The translations under genes and the position numbers were made by a program. From contig CAACVY010000015.1 of NCBI GenBank assembly GCA_900661335.1, positions 1 through 43,566 of the forward strand: a stretch of 43,566 bases of DNA. Reading direction: 5' to 3'. A model generated the notes under the pieces. The model had not been told where the DNA came from, made no database searches, and saw nothing but the letters and a program-made list of their open reading frames with translations. Position 1 is the first letter of the stretch; each line of letters opens with the position of its first letter. This DNA is from an uncultured bacterium. Its GTDB lineage: Bacteria; Verrucomicrobiota; Kiritimatiellia; PWTM01. Shown here in pieces: positions 1 through 8,358 of this stretch.

Positions 1-305
1 CGGCTCGTGGCCCCAAACCATCACTGTCGTGCGACCTACCCCATTCTGGATCTCGACCCGTTTCACGCAGCGATGCCGTCCGTCGTACGCGAACAGCACC
101 AGATTGGACTCCGTCACCGCACTGATCAAGCGGTTCCAGGAGTCATACTGCAGCGAAAGCCCCGGCATGCTCGTAAGGTTCCCGTTCGCATCGTAGCTGA
201 GTGGCTGGCCTCCCACCGTGGTGTACTGGTTGATGTTGTTCACCGTGTACGTCACCGGCGCACCATTGTCTGTCACCACCTGCCGGTTCCCAACGTGGCC
301 ATACC
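1..305. repeat. Direct repeat, copy 1 of RHS segment
   Basis: This stretch aligns base for base with 1523-1827 at a constant offset of 1522, with scattered substitutions. Similarity stops at about 305/1827, where both copies read GNRQ in translation and then diverge. The homology enters the window at position 1, so the repeat is probably longer to the left. Confidence 0.88.
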
Positions 306-307
306 CA
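1..307 (-). pseudogene. RHS/YD-repeat protein fragment, cut by the window edge
   Basis: Read on the minus strand, this stretch is open from about position 307 to the left edge and encodes YD-repeat sequence: GNRQVVTDNG, YTVNNINQYT, LSYDANGNLTSMPGLSLQYD and LVLFAYDGRHRCVKRVE. Such repeats build the hollow beta-cocoon shell of RHS/YD polymorphic-toxin proteins. The reading begins abruptly at about 307 without a start codon or ribosome-binding site, so it lacks an N-terminus. The C-terminal side continues beyond the window, so it may or may not end in its own tip. It is nearly identical to 1523-1827 but without the two stop codons seen there. I call it a gene fragment left by duplication or recombination; whether it joins anything functional to the left cannot be seen. 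Confidence 0.75.
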
Positions 308-402
308 AGCTGCGCCTCTGGCGCGACAACCCCGGGCTACTGAACAGAGCCAGCTTACCCCGTTGTAACACGCGCAGCATGTTCAATCCAAGCGTAAACT
401 CT

Positions 403-768
403 CTAACCGCCATTCATTTCCAGCTTCGTTTTCAGTGCTTCAATCGCGCGGCCAATATACAGCCGGACTGCCACGGTCGCGCTGACCAGCATTAATGTGG
501 TTGGAAGCAGAATTTCGTGGCTGATCCTCCGGTACAAATAGACGAATGCACCTAACATTAGAATTTCTCCCACAATGATCTCGAGTCGCAGTACTCTTAA
601 TGAGCGAATGCTCATGCGAATGGACTGGCTATCCCATTCCCCACGTCGAAAACGTAAGGGGGGTACAACACAGCAGGCAAACAACAGCGAGACGCTCCCA
701 ATCACCGATATTAGCCACAATGCATTCATCAGCTCTACTGACTCCCATAGAGAACTCCACACTACCAA
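403..768 (-). CDS. Small membrane protein, candidate immunity protein for the RHS tip
   Basis: A 121-residue protein with three or four hydrophobic stretches: MNALWLISVIGSVSLLFACCVV near the N-terminus, LEIIVGEILMLGAFVYLY in the middle and ILLPTTLMLVSATVAVRLYI towards the end, so it is predicted to be an inner-membrane protein. The TTG start at 768 overlaps the stop of the RHS tip (762-764) by seven bases. An internal ATG at 729 would give 108 residues and may be the real start. I recognise no family. The position immediately downstream of an RHS C-terminal tip, the overlap and the AT-rich composition it shares with that tip are what is expected of an immunity gene. That role is inference from context. 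A chance ORF is possible but unlikely given the coherent membrane topology. Confidence 0.6.
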   Translation of the reverse strand: MVVWSSLWESVELMNALWLISVIGSVSLLFACCVVPPLRFRRGEWDSQSIRMSIRSLRVLRLEIIVGEILMLGAFVYLYRRISHEILLPTTLMLVSATVAVRLYIGRAIEALKTKLEMNGG

Positions 769-1079
769 GCGTCATACTGTTCAATGGGTGTGGTCAAGTT
801 AGTTCGTCGTCCTAAATGTTCCAGATGATTGCCAAGACCCGAATTTTCGTTTAGGTTGCTCTTGTCCGTCCAAAAACCGTTCCCGCTGGAGGTTGTGCAG
901 GCACCATGTAAAAGGACAAAGCCTGATACCAAAAACGGAACTGCGCCTACTAAGGATAGCGGCCCAACTTCGGGAAAACCGACTATCACAATTTTAATCC
1001 CGATCCCGATTAAGTCGGCGCCGGCTGCGACTGCAAACACTTTCCCTAATGCTTCATAATCAGCTTGCGTCGTCTCGCA
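762..1079 (-). other. RHS variable C-terminal tip (putative toxin domain)
   Basis: This is the part of the 207-residue ORF 762-1385 that follows the conserved DPFGL motif (residues 98-102). About 105 residues start CETTQADYEALGK, followed by a glycine-rich hydrophobic region (residues about 113-160, including IGIGIKIVIVG and VPFLVSGFVLLHGA) and a polar end with WTDKSNLNENSGLGNHLEHLG. In RHS proteins the segment after DPxGL is the swappable toxin. I recognise no known nuclease or deaminase motif. The hydrophobic stretch would fit a membrane-acting tip, but this is speculative. By hand count on several 60-base lines the GC content is about 47-50%, against about 62% in the RHS core just upstream. 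Confidence 0.5.
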
Positions 1080-1522
1080 CAACCCGAAGGGATCCACCAG
1101 TATTAACGGGACATTAGAACAATAAGCATAAAGATTGATATCGCCAGCTCCAAACCCCAATGGATCCATTTGCAAGAACCGGCCGAGGGAGGGGGAGTAG
1201 ATGCGGTGGCGGTAATCGTAGAGGGCCAAGGAAGAGAGCCATTCGCGGCCGGTGAAGAGGAAGCGGAGGCCCAAGGCTGACTCCGTGCGCGGTGTGCTGT
1301 CGGGACCGTAAAAGTACGGCTGGCCATACACGTCGTAGCGGTATTGCTCCACTACGTGGCCGCTCTCATCAGTCACCGCGATCATCGAGTTCAGGTGATC
1401 CTGGTGGTAGTAGCCAGACCGGGACGCCGTGGAAGGCGTCCCTCCACCAATGGACCATGCACATGCCGCGCAAGGAGTTCGCCGTTAGGCCCGCGCTCTT
1501 CTAAGAGCCCCCAGCCCTGCGA

Positions 1523-1827
1523 CGGCTCATGACCCCAAACCATCACTGTCGTGCGACCCACCCCGTTCTGGACCTCAACACGTTTCACGCAGCGATGCCG
1601 TCCGTCGTATGCGAACAGCACCAGATTGGACTCTGTCGCCGCACTGATCAAGCGGTTCCACGAGTCCTACTACAGCGAGAGCCCCGGCTTGCTCGTGAGG
1701 TTCCCGTCGGCGTCGTAGCTCAGTGGCTGGCCTCCCACCGTGGTGTACTGGTTCATGTTGTTCACGGTGTAGCTCACCGGCACGCCATCCTCCGTCACCA
1801 CCTGCCGATTCCCAACCAAGTCATACT
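1523..1827. repeat. Direct repeat, copy 2 of RHS segment
   Basis: Second copy of the segment at 1-305, inside the broken RHS gene. It differs by scattered substitutions, including those that create the double TAG on the minus strand at about 1667-1672. Confidence 0.88.
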
Positions 1828-1865
1828 GGTATTGCACATCCCGCACCGGCACACCTCCACTCATT

Positions 1866-2851
1866 TAGTACCCCGCGCGCACGAAAGAGTCGGCTCCCCC
1901 AGATGGCCCCGCCGATCAAGCTGGCAAGGAGTCGAACTGATCAAATGGATCGGACGAATCCGCGCGTGTGATCTCCAAGGGCCAAGCGGCTGCTGAAATC
2001 ATCGTGGCCGTCCAAAGGTTGGACGACTTTGGCATGGTCTGGTCCAATCTTTGGACGCTGGAGTCTTGGCTTGGGTCGATTACCCGAGGACGGTTGGGGG
2101 CAAAGGCACTTGGCAAGCTCCAAGCCGCTGAGGGACCTGTGCGGGAATGCTGTGACGGTGCGGCGGCGAGAGTATCAGACTTCGCAGGGGACTTGGCGGA
2201 CTCAGGCAGCTCAGGCTTACGCCCTGAGCGGAGAAAGAAACCAAGACCTACGAGAGAGAGAGAATAGCTACCGCGCGCCACCGGCCGCGCGGCTCTCTCA
2301 TCCTCTCTAGACGTTTCCCTGCCATGGGAAATGGTCGTAGTTTAGGACACATTCTCTGCAAGCGTCACGTGCCTGGCGAACTGCTCACTCTTCATTGCGG
2401 CACAGCCGTGACCGAACCTAGCGCAAAAAACCTGGCCAGCGCAGGGATACGCGGTGGTACTTGGTCCCAAACTCGTTCGGAAGTATGGAATCCCCCGTCA
2501 GTTTGTATGGGTTCCATGAACCCCTCATGCGTGTTTCTATTGCGGTCTAGCGAGCGGCGGAACGGCGCTAGGGCAAGGTCGAAACCACCTGCACACACCA
2601 CAGCGGTCGCCAGCACCGTGCCCCATGGAAGGAATATGGGAGGGATGGTTTCCGCAGGAAACCGCGAACCACATAACGCTCCGCACAGTATAGAAGCACA
2701 CGATGTGAGGACTACCCGAATCCATGTTGCGCGTCGGATACATGTCCGAGCGTCGACATTATGCTTGCGTTCATGTTCTCATACTTAAGCGCCTCTCTGC
2801 ACTGCCAAGCCGTTTGGCCCACACGGTTTCCCTGAAGTAATATCTCAGAGC
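1866..2851. other. Gene-poor stretch between RHS remnant and FHA-like gene
   Basis: Several short open frames exist on both strands here, but none has a recognisable domain, a good ribosome-binding site or protein-like composition. The longest, plus strand 2324-2788, is rich in Arg, His, Cys and Ser like a shadow frame. The segment 1968-2130 has repeated TTGGACG/TTTGGACG words. A hairpin lies at 2252-2299. The stretch may hold decayed sequence linked to the RHS locus, but I see no gene I can support. Confidence 0.55.
2252..2299. other. Stem-loop in non-coding stretch
   Basis: CCGCGCG (2271-2277) pairs with CGCGCGG (2286-2292) around an 8-base loop, and the flanking GAGAGAG run can pair with CTCTCTC (2293-2299) across an asymmetric bulge. 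No run of T follows, so it is not a typical rho-independent terminator. Its function is unknown. Confidence 0.4.
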
Positions 2852-4795
2852 GTGTACTGGCTGGACATACTCAACGGGCCGTCTCGAAGCCGTCGGCCAG
2901 TTCATCGGCGGTCGCTGGTCGCGGGATCGGATTTATCGTGCCCATTGTGGCTCGACGCCGACAATGTGGCACTCCGGCACGCTGAGTTTGTGGAGGACGC
3001 CGGCGTCGTTACCGTTCGGCCAATCCCTCCTGCGGTCATCACGGTCAATGGCCAACCAGTCACCGACCTTCGAGTGTTGAGCGACGGGGACACCGTCGGC
3101 ATCGGTGAAATTCGAATCCGGTATCGGGCCCGAATTCCTTGGTGGTCGCGGTATCGTGCCGCCATCGTTTCGGCCGGGATATTGGTCGCCGGCGGCTTAG
3201 TCGGCGCTCGCTGGATTGCGGCAATTTTTCGCAGTTCGAGCGAGCTGCTCCACGCCGTGCCACCCCAACCGGAGTTGGAATCGCCACATGACTCCGCACT
3301 TTCACCGCCAAGATCACATCGTTGGGTCGCCCCAGCGCCGCCCGAGATTGTGGTCCCAAGCACGGCGGCAACCGATACGTCCTCCGCTCCCCACGCAACC
3401 GCTCAAGCGATTCGCACAGCTCCAGGAGAGAGCTGGGTGGGGCAACTTCTCCAAGTCGTTGCTACGGCTCCAGCCCCGGAGGGCACCCAATCTCCGCAAG
3501 GGGTCAACCTTTGGGCGCCGAAGTGGACGGAACCGGCCGTCACTTCCGCCGCCACCGGTCCAAGCTCGGTGCCGACTTCTGGCATCGCTGTAGCCGTGGG
3601 TCAACCGAGTGAGCCTCGGCACTCTGACCACTCAGCCTTCGAACAAGAATTGAACGAAGCGGAACGTGCTTTGGCTGCGAGTCAGTGGATCGAGGCTTCT
3701 AACCTCGTGGCGCGCATCCCAACCACAGATGCCGGATATGCACGTGCATGCCGGATCCTCGCACGAATCGCCGAGCAACGGCGGGATCTTAGTGAAGCGG
3801 AACGTTGGTGGACGCGTGTATTGAGCCTAACCAACGGCGGTCCACTATACAACGAGGCAGTCGAGGCGCTGGTTCGCATTGCGCAGGCCAACTTGGAACA
3901 GGCCCCGCCGCCGCTCCTCGATCTGGCCGCTCGAACATGGACTACCGAACAAGCCGTGGTTAAACGTAGCCTCGAGCAACCGCCCCCGCTACGTGAGGAC
4001 GTAGTTCAAGCCCTGACCGCAAGGATCGTGACGGCGAGGTCCGTTCCCGATGTCGTGGGCCCTCTTCCGTCCCCAGCGAACGTGGTCAGCCCGACGAGCA
4101 GCTCACCAGCGCCGATGCGAGTTGCGTCTCATGCCCCTCACGGGGATCGGTTTGAACCGGGTCTTGCTCAACCGGGGTCCATACCCACCCGCACTTCGGC
4201 ACCGACCGCCAGAGTATCGAGTGCGCCACCCGGTTCGTCTGGCGACGCGCTGGCGAAAAGCGCCGAGCCACGCTCGTCACCGAGACCTGCAGCCACTGCC
4301 GTGGTGGTGCGCGCGCATCCCCCAACGCTGACCGTCCCCATGTCAAGCCTCCCGCGCGTGACCGTCGAGCAAATTTCCGTCACCCGGTTCCCCGACGACG
4401 CTCGTTGGGACGAATTGCGCTTGGTCGAGGTCGTACTTCGCCTCGCGGAGGGGGACATACCGGATGTTTCCCGAGTTGAACTCGAAGCAGTGTTTTTCGA
4501 CCGGAACGAAACGGCGACGGTAATCCTTCCGACCCGCGTCGGGCAAGGGGGAGGCCGGATTCGGCTATCCGGGCCACCCTGGCACGCGGGCGAAACACGA
4601 CGCTTGACGCTGACCTACACGGTTCCGGCGGGTGGTCGCGCTCGCGATCGTGCAACGTTGGGCTTCGCCATGGCCTACCATGGCCTCCGCCTGCGTGTAT
4701 ATGTGAACGGTCAACTGACTGACGAGGCGGCCCGCCCGACTGACCTTCCGCAGATTCCACCTGCCATCACGCCGAGCGCGGTATCTTCTCGCTAG
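2852..4795 (+). CDS. FHA-like, membrane-anchored protein with repeat region
   Basis: A 647-residue protein starting at GTG 2852. Residues about 1-95 look like a forkhead-associated domain: GSDLSCPLWLDADNVALRHA, then VNGQPV, VLSDGDTVGIGE and IRYR, matching the usual G...D...H...NG...GD..xIG pattern. FHA domains bind phosphothreonine peptides. One transmembrane helix follows (about 105-127, AAIVSAGILVAGGLVGA). Next comes a long Pro/Ala/Ser-rich linker, an alpha-helical TPR-like stretch (about 265-375, EQELNEAERALAASQWIEAS and following) and a second disordered linker. The C-terminal beta-rich domain (about 505-630) contains VTRFPDDARWDELRLVEV. The topology would put FHA in the cytoplasm and the rest outside. 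The Ser/Thr kinase near 38.4 kb could in principle supply the phosphothreonine signal, but that link is speculation. Confidence 0.8.
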   Translation: MYWLDILNGPSRSRRPVHRRSLVAGSDLSCPLWLDADNVALRHAEFVEDAGVVTVRPIPPAVITVNGQPVTDLRVLSDGDTVGIGEIRIRYRARIPWWSRYRAAIVSAGILVAGGLVGARWIAAIFRSSSELLHAVPPQPELESPHDSALSPPRSHRWVAPAPPEIVVPSTAATDTSSAPHATAQAIRTAPGESWVGQLLQVVATAPAPEGTQSPQGVNLWAPKWTEPAVTSAATGPSSVPTSGIAVAVGQPSEPRHSDHSAFEQELNEAERALAASQWIEASNLVARIPTTDAGYARACRILARIAEQRRDLSEAERWWTRVLSLTNGGPLYNEAVEALVRIAQANLEQAPPPLLDLAARTWTTEQAVVKRSLEQPPPLREDVVQALTARIVTARSVPDVVGPLPSPANVVSPTSSSPAPMRVASHAPHGDRFEPGLAQPGSIPTRTSAPTARVSSAPPGSSGDALAKSAEPRSSPRPAATAVVVRAHPPTLTVPMSSLPRVTVEQISVTRFPDDARWDELRLVEVVLRLAEGDIPDVSRVELEAVFFDRNETATVILPTRVGQGGGRIRLSGPPWHAGETRRLTLTYTVPAGGRARDRATLGFAMAYHGLRLRVYVNGQLTDEAARPTDLPQIPPAITPSAVSSR

Positions 4796-4919
4796 TGGCG
4801 CACATCCCGGCACCAGCTCGCCAGCGTCCTTTCCAGCTCCCGAGTCCGTGAGCGTCGCCCGCCCTCCGCGCTCGGAAATCGCAAGTTTTCCCAAGATTAT
4901 GCCCAGCGCTCACATGTTT

Positions 4920-5336
4920 TTAGCGGGCGGAAACGGCTTGCGCGCGTTCGATCACAATGGCGTGAGCATCCACGCGGACGTATAACCCCACAGTCGTGGA
5001 AAGCCTTCGGAGCAAATCCTGTACGGTGGGACGGGTCATTCGAATCGTCAGCCGCGTCGAGCCCAGCCGCCCGTCTGGGTCGTCTTTCAAAATGAGGTTC
5101 ACGCCCACGCCCGCGGGGTCCGCCGCCACACTTTCCATACGAATCCAGTTGATGATCTCGCGCAACGGCGTGTCGCGAAAGTTTGCGTCGGGCAGCTGAA
5201 TGCTCAGCCCACGAGCGGACGACGGCACCGAAATCGGCGGACGGTTGGTTCCCTGAAGTCCCGATGTCTCTGCGAAGGCGCAGAATCCCAGGCACCACCC
5301 AGCGCACACTGCCATCGCGATATGCTCTCGGTTCAT
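4920..5336 (-). CDS. Small exported STN/secretin N-domain-like protein
   Basis: A 138-residue protein with an N-terminal signal peptide (MNREHIAMAVCAGWCLGFCAFA, cleavage near residue 22). The mature part has the pattern of a secretin/TonB short N-terminal (STN-type) domain: IQLPDANFRDTPLREIINWIR, a VNLILKDD segment, TRLTIRMTRPTVQDLLRRLSTTVGLYVRVDAHAIVIE. The motif of a hydrophobic strand, xDxPLRExIxxI and TVxDxLRxL is shared with domains of type II/IV secretion secretins. Here it stands alone, without a secretin beta-barrel, so it may be a periplasmic adaptor or a regulator of a secretion or pilus system. It lies convergent to the FHA-like gene and 35 bases downstream of trkH, which points the same way. 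Domain assignment is by pattern only. Confidence 0.72.
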   Translation of the reverse strand: MNREHIAMAVCAGWCLGFCAFAETSGLQGTNRPPISVPSSARGLSIQLPDANFRDTPLREIINWIRMESVAADPAGVGVNLILKDDPDGRLGSTRLTIRMTRPTVQDLLRRLSTTVGLYVRVDAHAIVIERAQAVSAR

Positions 5337-5371
5337 GGCCGGTCACGGCGTTCGCTGGCCAAGTCCAGGCA

Positions 5372-6826
5372 TCAACGACGCCAGCATGAAGGTAGCAAAA
5401 GCACCAGGACGGTGAAAAGCTCTAGACGGCCAAGCAACATCAGAAATGCCAACCAAAGTTGAGCCCATCCGGGGATCGGCGCGTAGGTTTGCACGGGACC
5501 CACGGCGCCAAGTCCGGGACCGATGTTACCCAAGCAAGCCGCCACCGCCGACATCGAACTGACCCAATCATCGCCGAAGTGAACTGCCATCACGGCCGTA
5601 CCTGCTGCGAACACGAGCAGATAGAGAACCACGAACAAGGCCACGTTGAGCAGCACCGGCGCTTCAACAGCCTCCTTATCCACCTTGATACTAACCACCG
5701 CGTCGGGCTGCAACCAACGATAAATCTCACGCCCCAGCATCCGCAAAACAATCAGAACTCGAGCGATTTTCATCGAGCCGGCCGTAGATCCCGCACACCC
5801 CCCCAGAAACATCAATCCGAAGAGCACGATCCGCGCCAGCGCCGGCCAGCGGTCGAAATCCTCCGTTGTGAACCCTGTGGTGGTCAGAACGCTCACCACA
5901 GCAAAGGCTGCCTTTCGCAGGGTGTCCAGCGGCGCAAGGCCCCCAGAGGTAAACCCGATCACCTCGCTCACCAGGAGTATAGCGACAATGACGACCAGCG
6001 TATAGAGCTTGAACTCCGAATCGCGATGGTAGGCCAGTTCCCGCCTCGCGAGTGCGCGGTAATGCAATGCGAAGTTGGCCCCGCCCAGAAACATGAAGGC
6101 AATCACGGTCCATTCGATCAACGGCGATTGGAACTCGCCGATGCTGCCGGCACGCGTGGAAAACCCGCCCGTCGACACCGTGGTGAACGTGTGGCAGATA
6201 GCCTCGAACCATGACATCCCCGCCCATCGCAACAACACAGTTTCTGCGAACGCGAACCCTACGTAGACTCCCCACAGACGTTTCGCGGTCCCGGCGATCC
6301 GCGGTGTGAGGCGATCCTTGGTCGGGCCCGGCATTTCCGCACGGAACAACTGCATGCCGCTTGTGCCCACCAAAGGCAAAATAGCGACCACCAGGACGAG
6401 CACCCCCATACCCCCCAAGAACTGTGTGGTGGCACGCCATAACAATAGGCTCTTGGGCAGTACGGAGGGGTCGGCGAGTACGCTCGCGCCAGTGGTCGTG
6501 AACCCCGACATCGTCTCGAAGATCGCAGCGGGCCATGTGGAAATCACCCCGGCTGCTTTGAACGGGACCGCGCCCACAATCGCCGCACCCAACCAGCCCA
6601 AGACCACTACCGCAAATCCCTCCCGGCGACCAATCTCCTCGTGCCCACGCGTGCACGCCATCATCAGCACGCCTGGGACGAACGCGGACGCGCACCCGAC
6701 CGCCAGGGCTCGAACCGCCACAGGTCCATCCTCCGCGCTCCAGGCCACGGCCATACACGCCGTCATGGCGCAGCCCAACACTACCAGCGTCCAACCGATG
6801 AGGTGAATGACCGGTCGAAACTTCAC
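5372..6826 (-). CDS. trkH: Trk/Ktr-type potassium uptake membrane subunit
   Basis: A 484-residue polytopic membrane protein with the four pore-loop repeats of the TrkH/KtrB family. The filter loops can be seen: IFETMSGFTTTGASV, CHTFTTVSTGGFSTR, VSVLTTTGFTTEDFD and VAACLGNIGPGLGAVG. The glycines of TTTGAS, STGGFS, TTGFTT and GNIGPG are the selectivity-filter positions of this family. It conducts potassium across the cytoplasmic membrane with the TrkA regulatory ring. Its ATG at 6826 lies 37 bases after the stop of the trkA-like gene, so the two should be one transcript. The length matches family members of about 480 residues, and no defect is visible. The call rests on the motifs and the partner gene. 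Confidence 0.96.
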   Translation of the reverse strand: MKFRPVIHLIGWTLVVLGCAMTACMAVAWSAEDGPVAVRALAVGCASAFVPGVLMMACTRGHEEIGRREGFAVVVLGWLGAAIVGAVPFKAAGVISTWPAAIFETMSGFTTTGASVLADPSVLPKSLLLWRATTQFLGGMGVLVLVVAILPLVGTSGMQLFRAEMPGPTKDRLTPRIAGTAKRLWGVYVGFAFAETVLLRWAGMSWFEAICHTFTTVSTGGFSTRAGSIGEFQSPLIEWTVIAFMFLGGANFALHYRALARRELAYHRDSEFKLYTLVVIVAILLVSEVIGFTSGGLAPLDTLRKAAFAVVSVLTTTGFTTEDFDRWPALARIVLFGLMFLGGCAGSTAGSMKIARVLIVLRMLGREIYRWLQPDAVVSIKVDKEAVEAPVLLNVALFVVLYLLVFAAGTAVMAVHFGDDWVSSMSAVAACLGNIGPGLGAVGPVQTYAPIPGWAQLWLAFLMLLGRLELFTVLVLLLPSCWRR

Positions 6827-6863
6827 GTCAACGCCCCCAAGACTTCGGTGACGAAGTTCCCCC

Positions 6864-8213
6864 TCAGCGGTTTAGCCAGCGCTGGAGCTTGCGGACGGTC
6901 CCGGGCAAGGCAAACACCGCCACGCGATCCCCTGCCTGGAACCGCAGATCGCCCGTCGGCACTAACACTTGGCCATCCCGTTCCATCGTGGCCACAATCG
7001 AGCCCGCCGGCATCTGAATTTCGCGGATGGCCTTGCCCACCCAGGGATGATCCGCCTCCAGTCGAACCTCCAAAAGTTCCCCATTGAGCGTCTGAAACAC
7101 AGTCGCCGCTTGAACCGCTCGACCCCGAACAAAGTGCAAAATCGCGTTCATCAGCGAGAGATGGGGGCTGACCGCGCGGTCGAGAAGACTCTGGTTTTGG
7201 ATGATGGGCACATAGGCCGGCTTCGACACCGAAGCGACCGTGAATGACGCCCCCACTTTCTGCGCCACCAAGCACATGATGATGTTGTGTTCGTCGCTTC
7301 CAGTCGTGGACACGAATGCGGTGCGGTCGTGGACGCCTGCGTTCTCCAAAACTTCCGCGTTCATCGCGTCTCCGCGCAGAACGAGCGTGCGCTCCAACAC
7401 TGCCGAGCATTCATCCGCGACCGCGCTATCGGCCTCGATGAGCACCACTTCTAGTGTGGTTTTTTCCAAGTTTTTGGCCAAAGACAACCCCAGCGTCCCC
7501 CCACCGCCGATCACGACCCGGTCAATCACTGGCCGGTCAGGGAACACCACGTTGAGCAACAACATCAACGCGGAAGGCTGGCCGACCGCATACAAGTCAT
7601 CACCCACGCCAAAAACGCTATCGCCCCGAGGTATATCCACCTTGTCGCCTCTACGCCGCGCGATCAGCCGCACCGCGGAAGCCACGTCCGGCGGCAAACA
7701 TTCGCGGATCGGAGCCCGCAACAGGGGGCTATCGGCGGACACCTTGAACCCCATCGCTAACACCCGACCGCCCATTAGGTCCACGACTTCCTCGGCGCCG
7801 GGCAGTTGCAGCATGTACGCCAACTCTAACGCGCATTCCTCTTTCGGGTTAACCGCCAAGTCCACCCCAAGATCCTCTAGAGGCAGCAAATCGCGGCTGG
7901 AGCGGACATCGTAGCGGCTGATTCGAGCCACGCGGTGCCGGGTGCCGGCCGACTTCGCGCAAATGCAGGCCAAAATATTGACCTCGTCGTCGTCCGTCAC
8001 CGCCACCAACAGATGCGCGTCGGCGATTCCGGCCTTTTTCAACACGGTTGGACTGGCCCCATGTCCTTCGACGGTCTGCACATCCATTTCGTCCGCGACC
8101 GCCTCAAGGGCCTCCGGGGCTCGGTCCACGAGAACCACGCCATACCCCTCCGTGTAGAGACGGCCGGCCAGTTCTCGGCCCGCACTGCCTGCTCCAACGA
8201 TGATCGCTTTCAT
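6864..8213 (-). CDS. trkA: Trk potassium uptake NAD-binding regulatory protein
   Basis: A 449-residue cytoplasmic protein built of two RCK modules. It starts MKAIIVGAGSAGRELAGRL, a Rossmann GxGxxG motif, and repeats it in the second half with VIGGGGTLGLSLAKNLE. Each half continues with an acidic strand end (VVLVDRA, VVLIEAD) and a TrkA-C domain, the second reading LEVRLEADHPWVGKAIREIQMP. TrkA binds NAD(H) and gates TrkH. The frame is open for 36 codons further upstream, but the ATG at 8213 begins exactly at the Rossmann strand and is the usual family start. The two-module length (family about 450-460) supports this choice. The trkH-like gene follows 37 bases later. Confidence 0.95.
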   Translation of the reverse strand: MKAIIVGAGSAGRELAGRLYTEGYGVVLVDRAPEALEAVADEMDVQTVEGHGASPTVLKKAGIADAHLLVAVTDDDEVNILACICAKSAGTRHRVARISRYDVRSSRDLLPLEDLGVDLAVNPKEECALELAYMLQLPGAEEVVDLMGGRVLAMGFKVSADSPLLRAPIRECLPPDVASAVRLIARRRGDKVDIPRGDSVFGVGDDLYAVGQPSALMLLLNVVFPDRPVIDRVVIGGGGTLGLSLAKNLEKTTLEVVLIEADSAVADECSAVLERTLVLRGDAMNAEVLENAGVHDRTAFVSTTGSDEHNIIMCLVAQKVGASFTVASVSKPAYVPIIQNQSLLDRAVSPHLSLMNAILHFVRGRAVQAATVFQTLNGELLEVRLEADHPWVGKAIREIQMPAGSIVATMERDGQVLVPTGDLRFQAGDRVAVFALPGTVRKLQRWLNR

Positions 8214-8358
8214 TCCGGGTTCAGGCGGTTTGTCTACACCGCCAACGCGGTCAGTATACGGCGAACAGGCCCGAATCCCAAGCCAGCCTAGGCCGGATGG
8301 GCAGCGCCGCAGAAAAAACATCCCGGTTCAGGGGCTACACCTTGTGGGTCCTAGCGAG

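Larger units (their letters stand above)
762..1864 (-). pseudogene. RHS/YD-repeat protein remnant, broken by stops and a frameshift
   Basis: Three minus-strand pieces make up one RHS C-terminal half. Positions 1864-1673 encode VQYQYDLVGNRQ and LSYDADGNLTS, then two adjacent stop codons (TAG TAG, about 1667-1672) replace the QY of LSLQYD seen in the paralogous copy. The same frame resumes (DSWNRL, YDGRHRCVKRVE, WGHEPSQGWGLLEE) and runs to a stop at 1391. The next piece, 1385-762, is in another frame and carries the conserved end of the RHS core: YHQDHLNSM, RYDVYGQPYFYG, YDYRHRIYSPSLGRF, and a YAYCSNVP...DPFGL motif. A frameshift therefore lies near 1390-1425. There is no N-terminal YD region: upstream of 1864 the frame meets a TAA and homology ends. 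The full protein cannot be made, but the last ORF could be translated alone. Confidence 0.82.

Noticed and set aside
1916-2281. Open frames on both strands around 1916-2281
   Set aside because: Neither strand has protein-like features or a start signal; overlapping frames in all phases suggest non-coding DNA.
2324-2788. 154-codon plus-strand frame
   Set aside because: Composition is Arg/His/Ser/Cys-rich as in non-coding frames, with no domain and no ribosome-binding site.
5459-6214. 251-codon plus-strand frame opposite trkH
   Set aside because: Exact antisense of a clear trkH gene; Gln/His/Arg-rich shadow composition.
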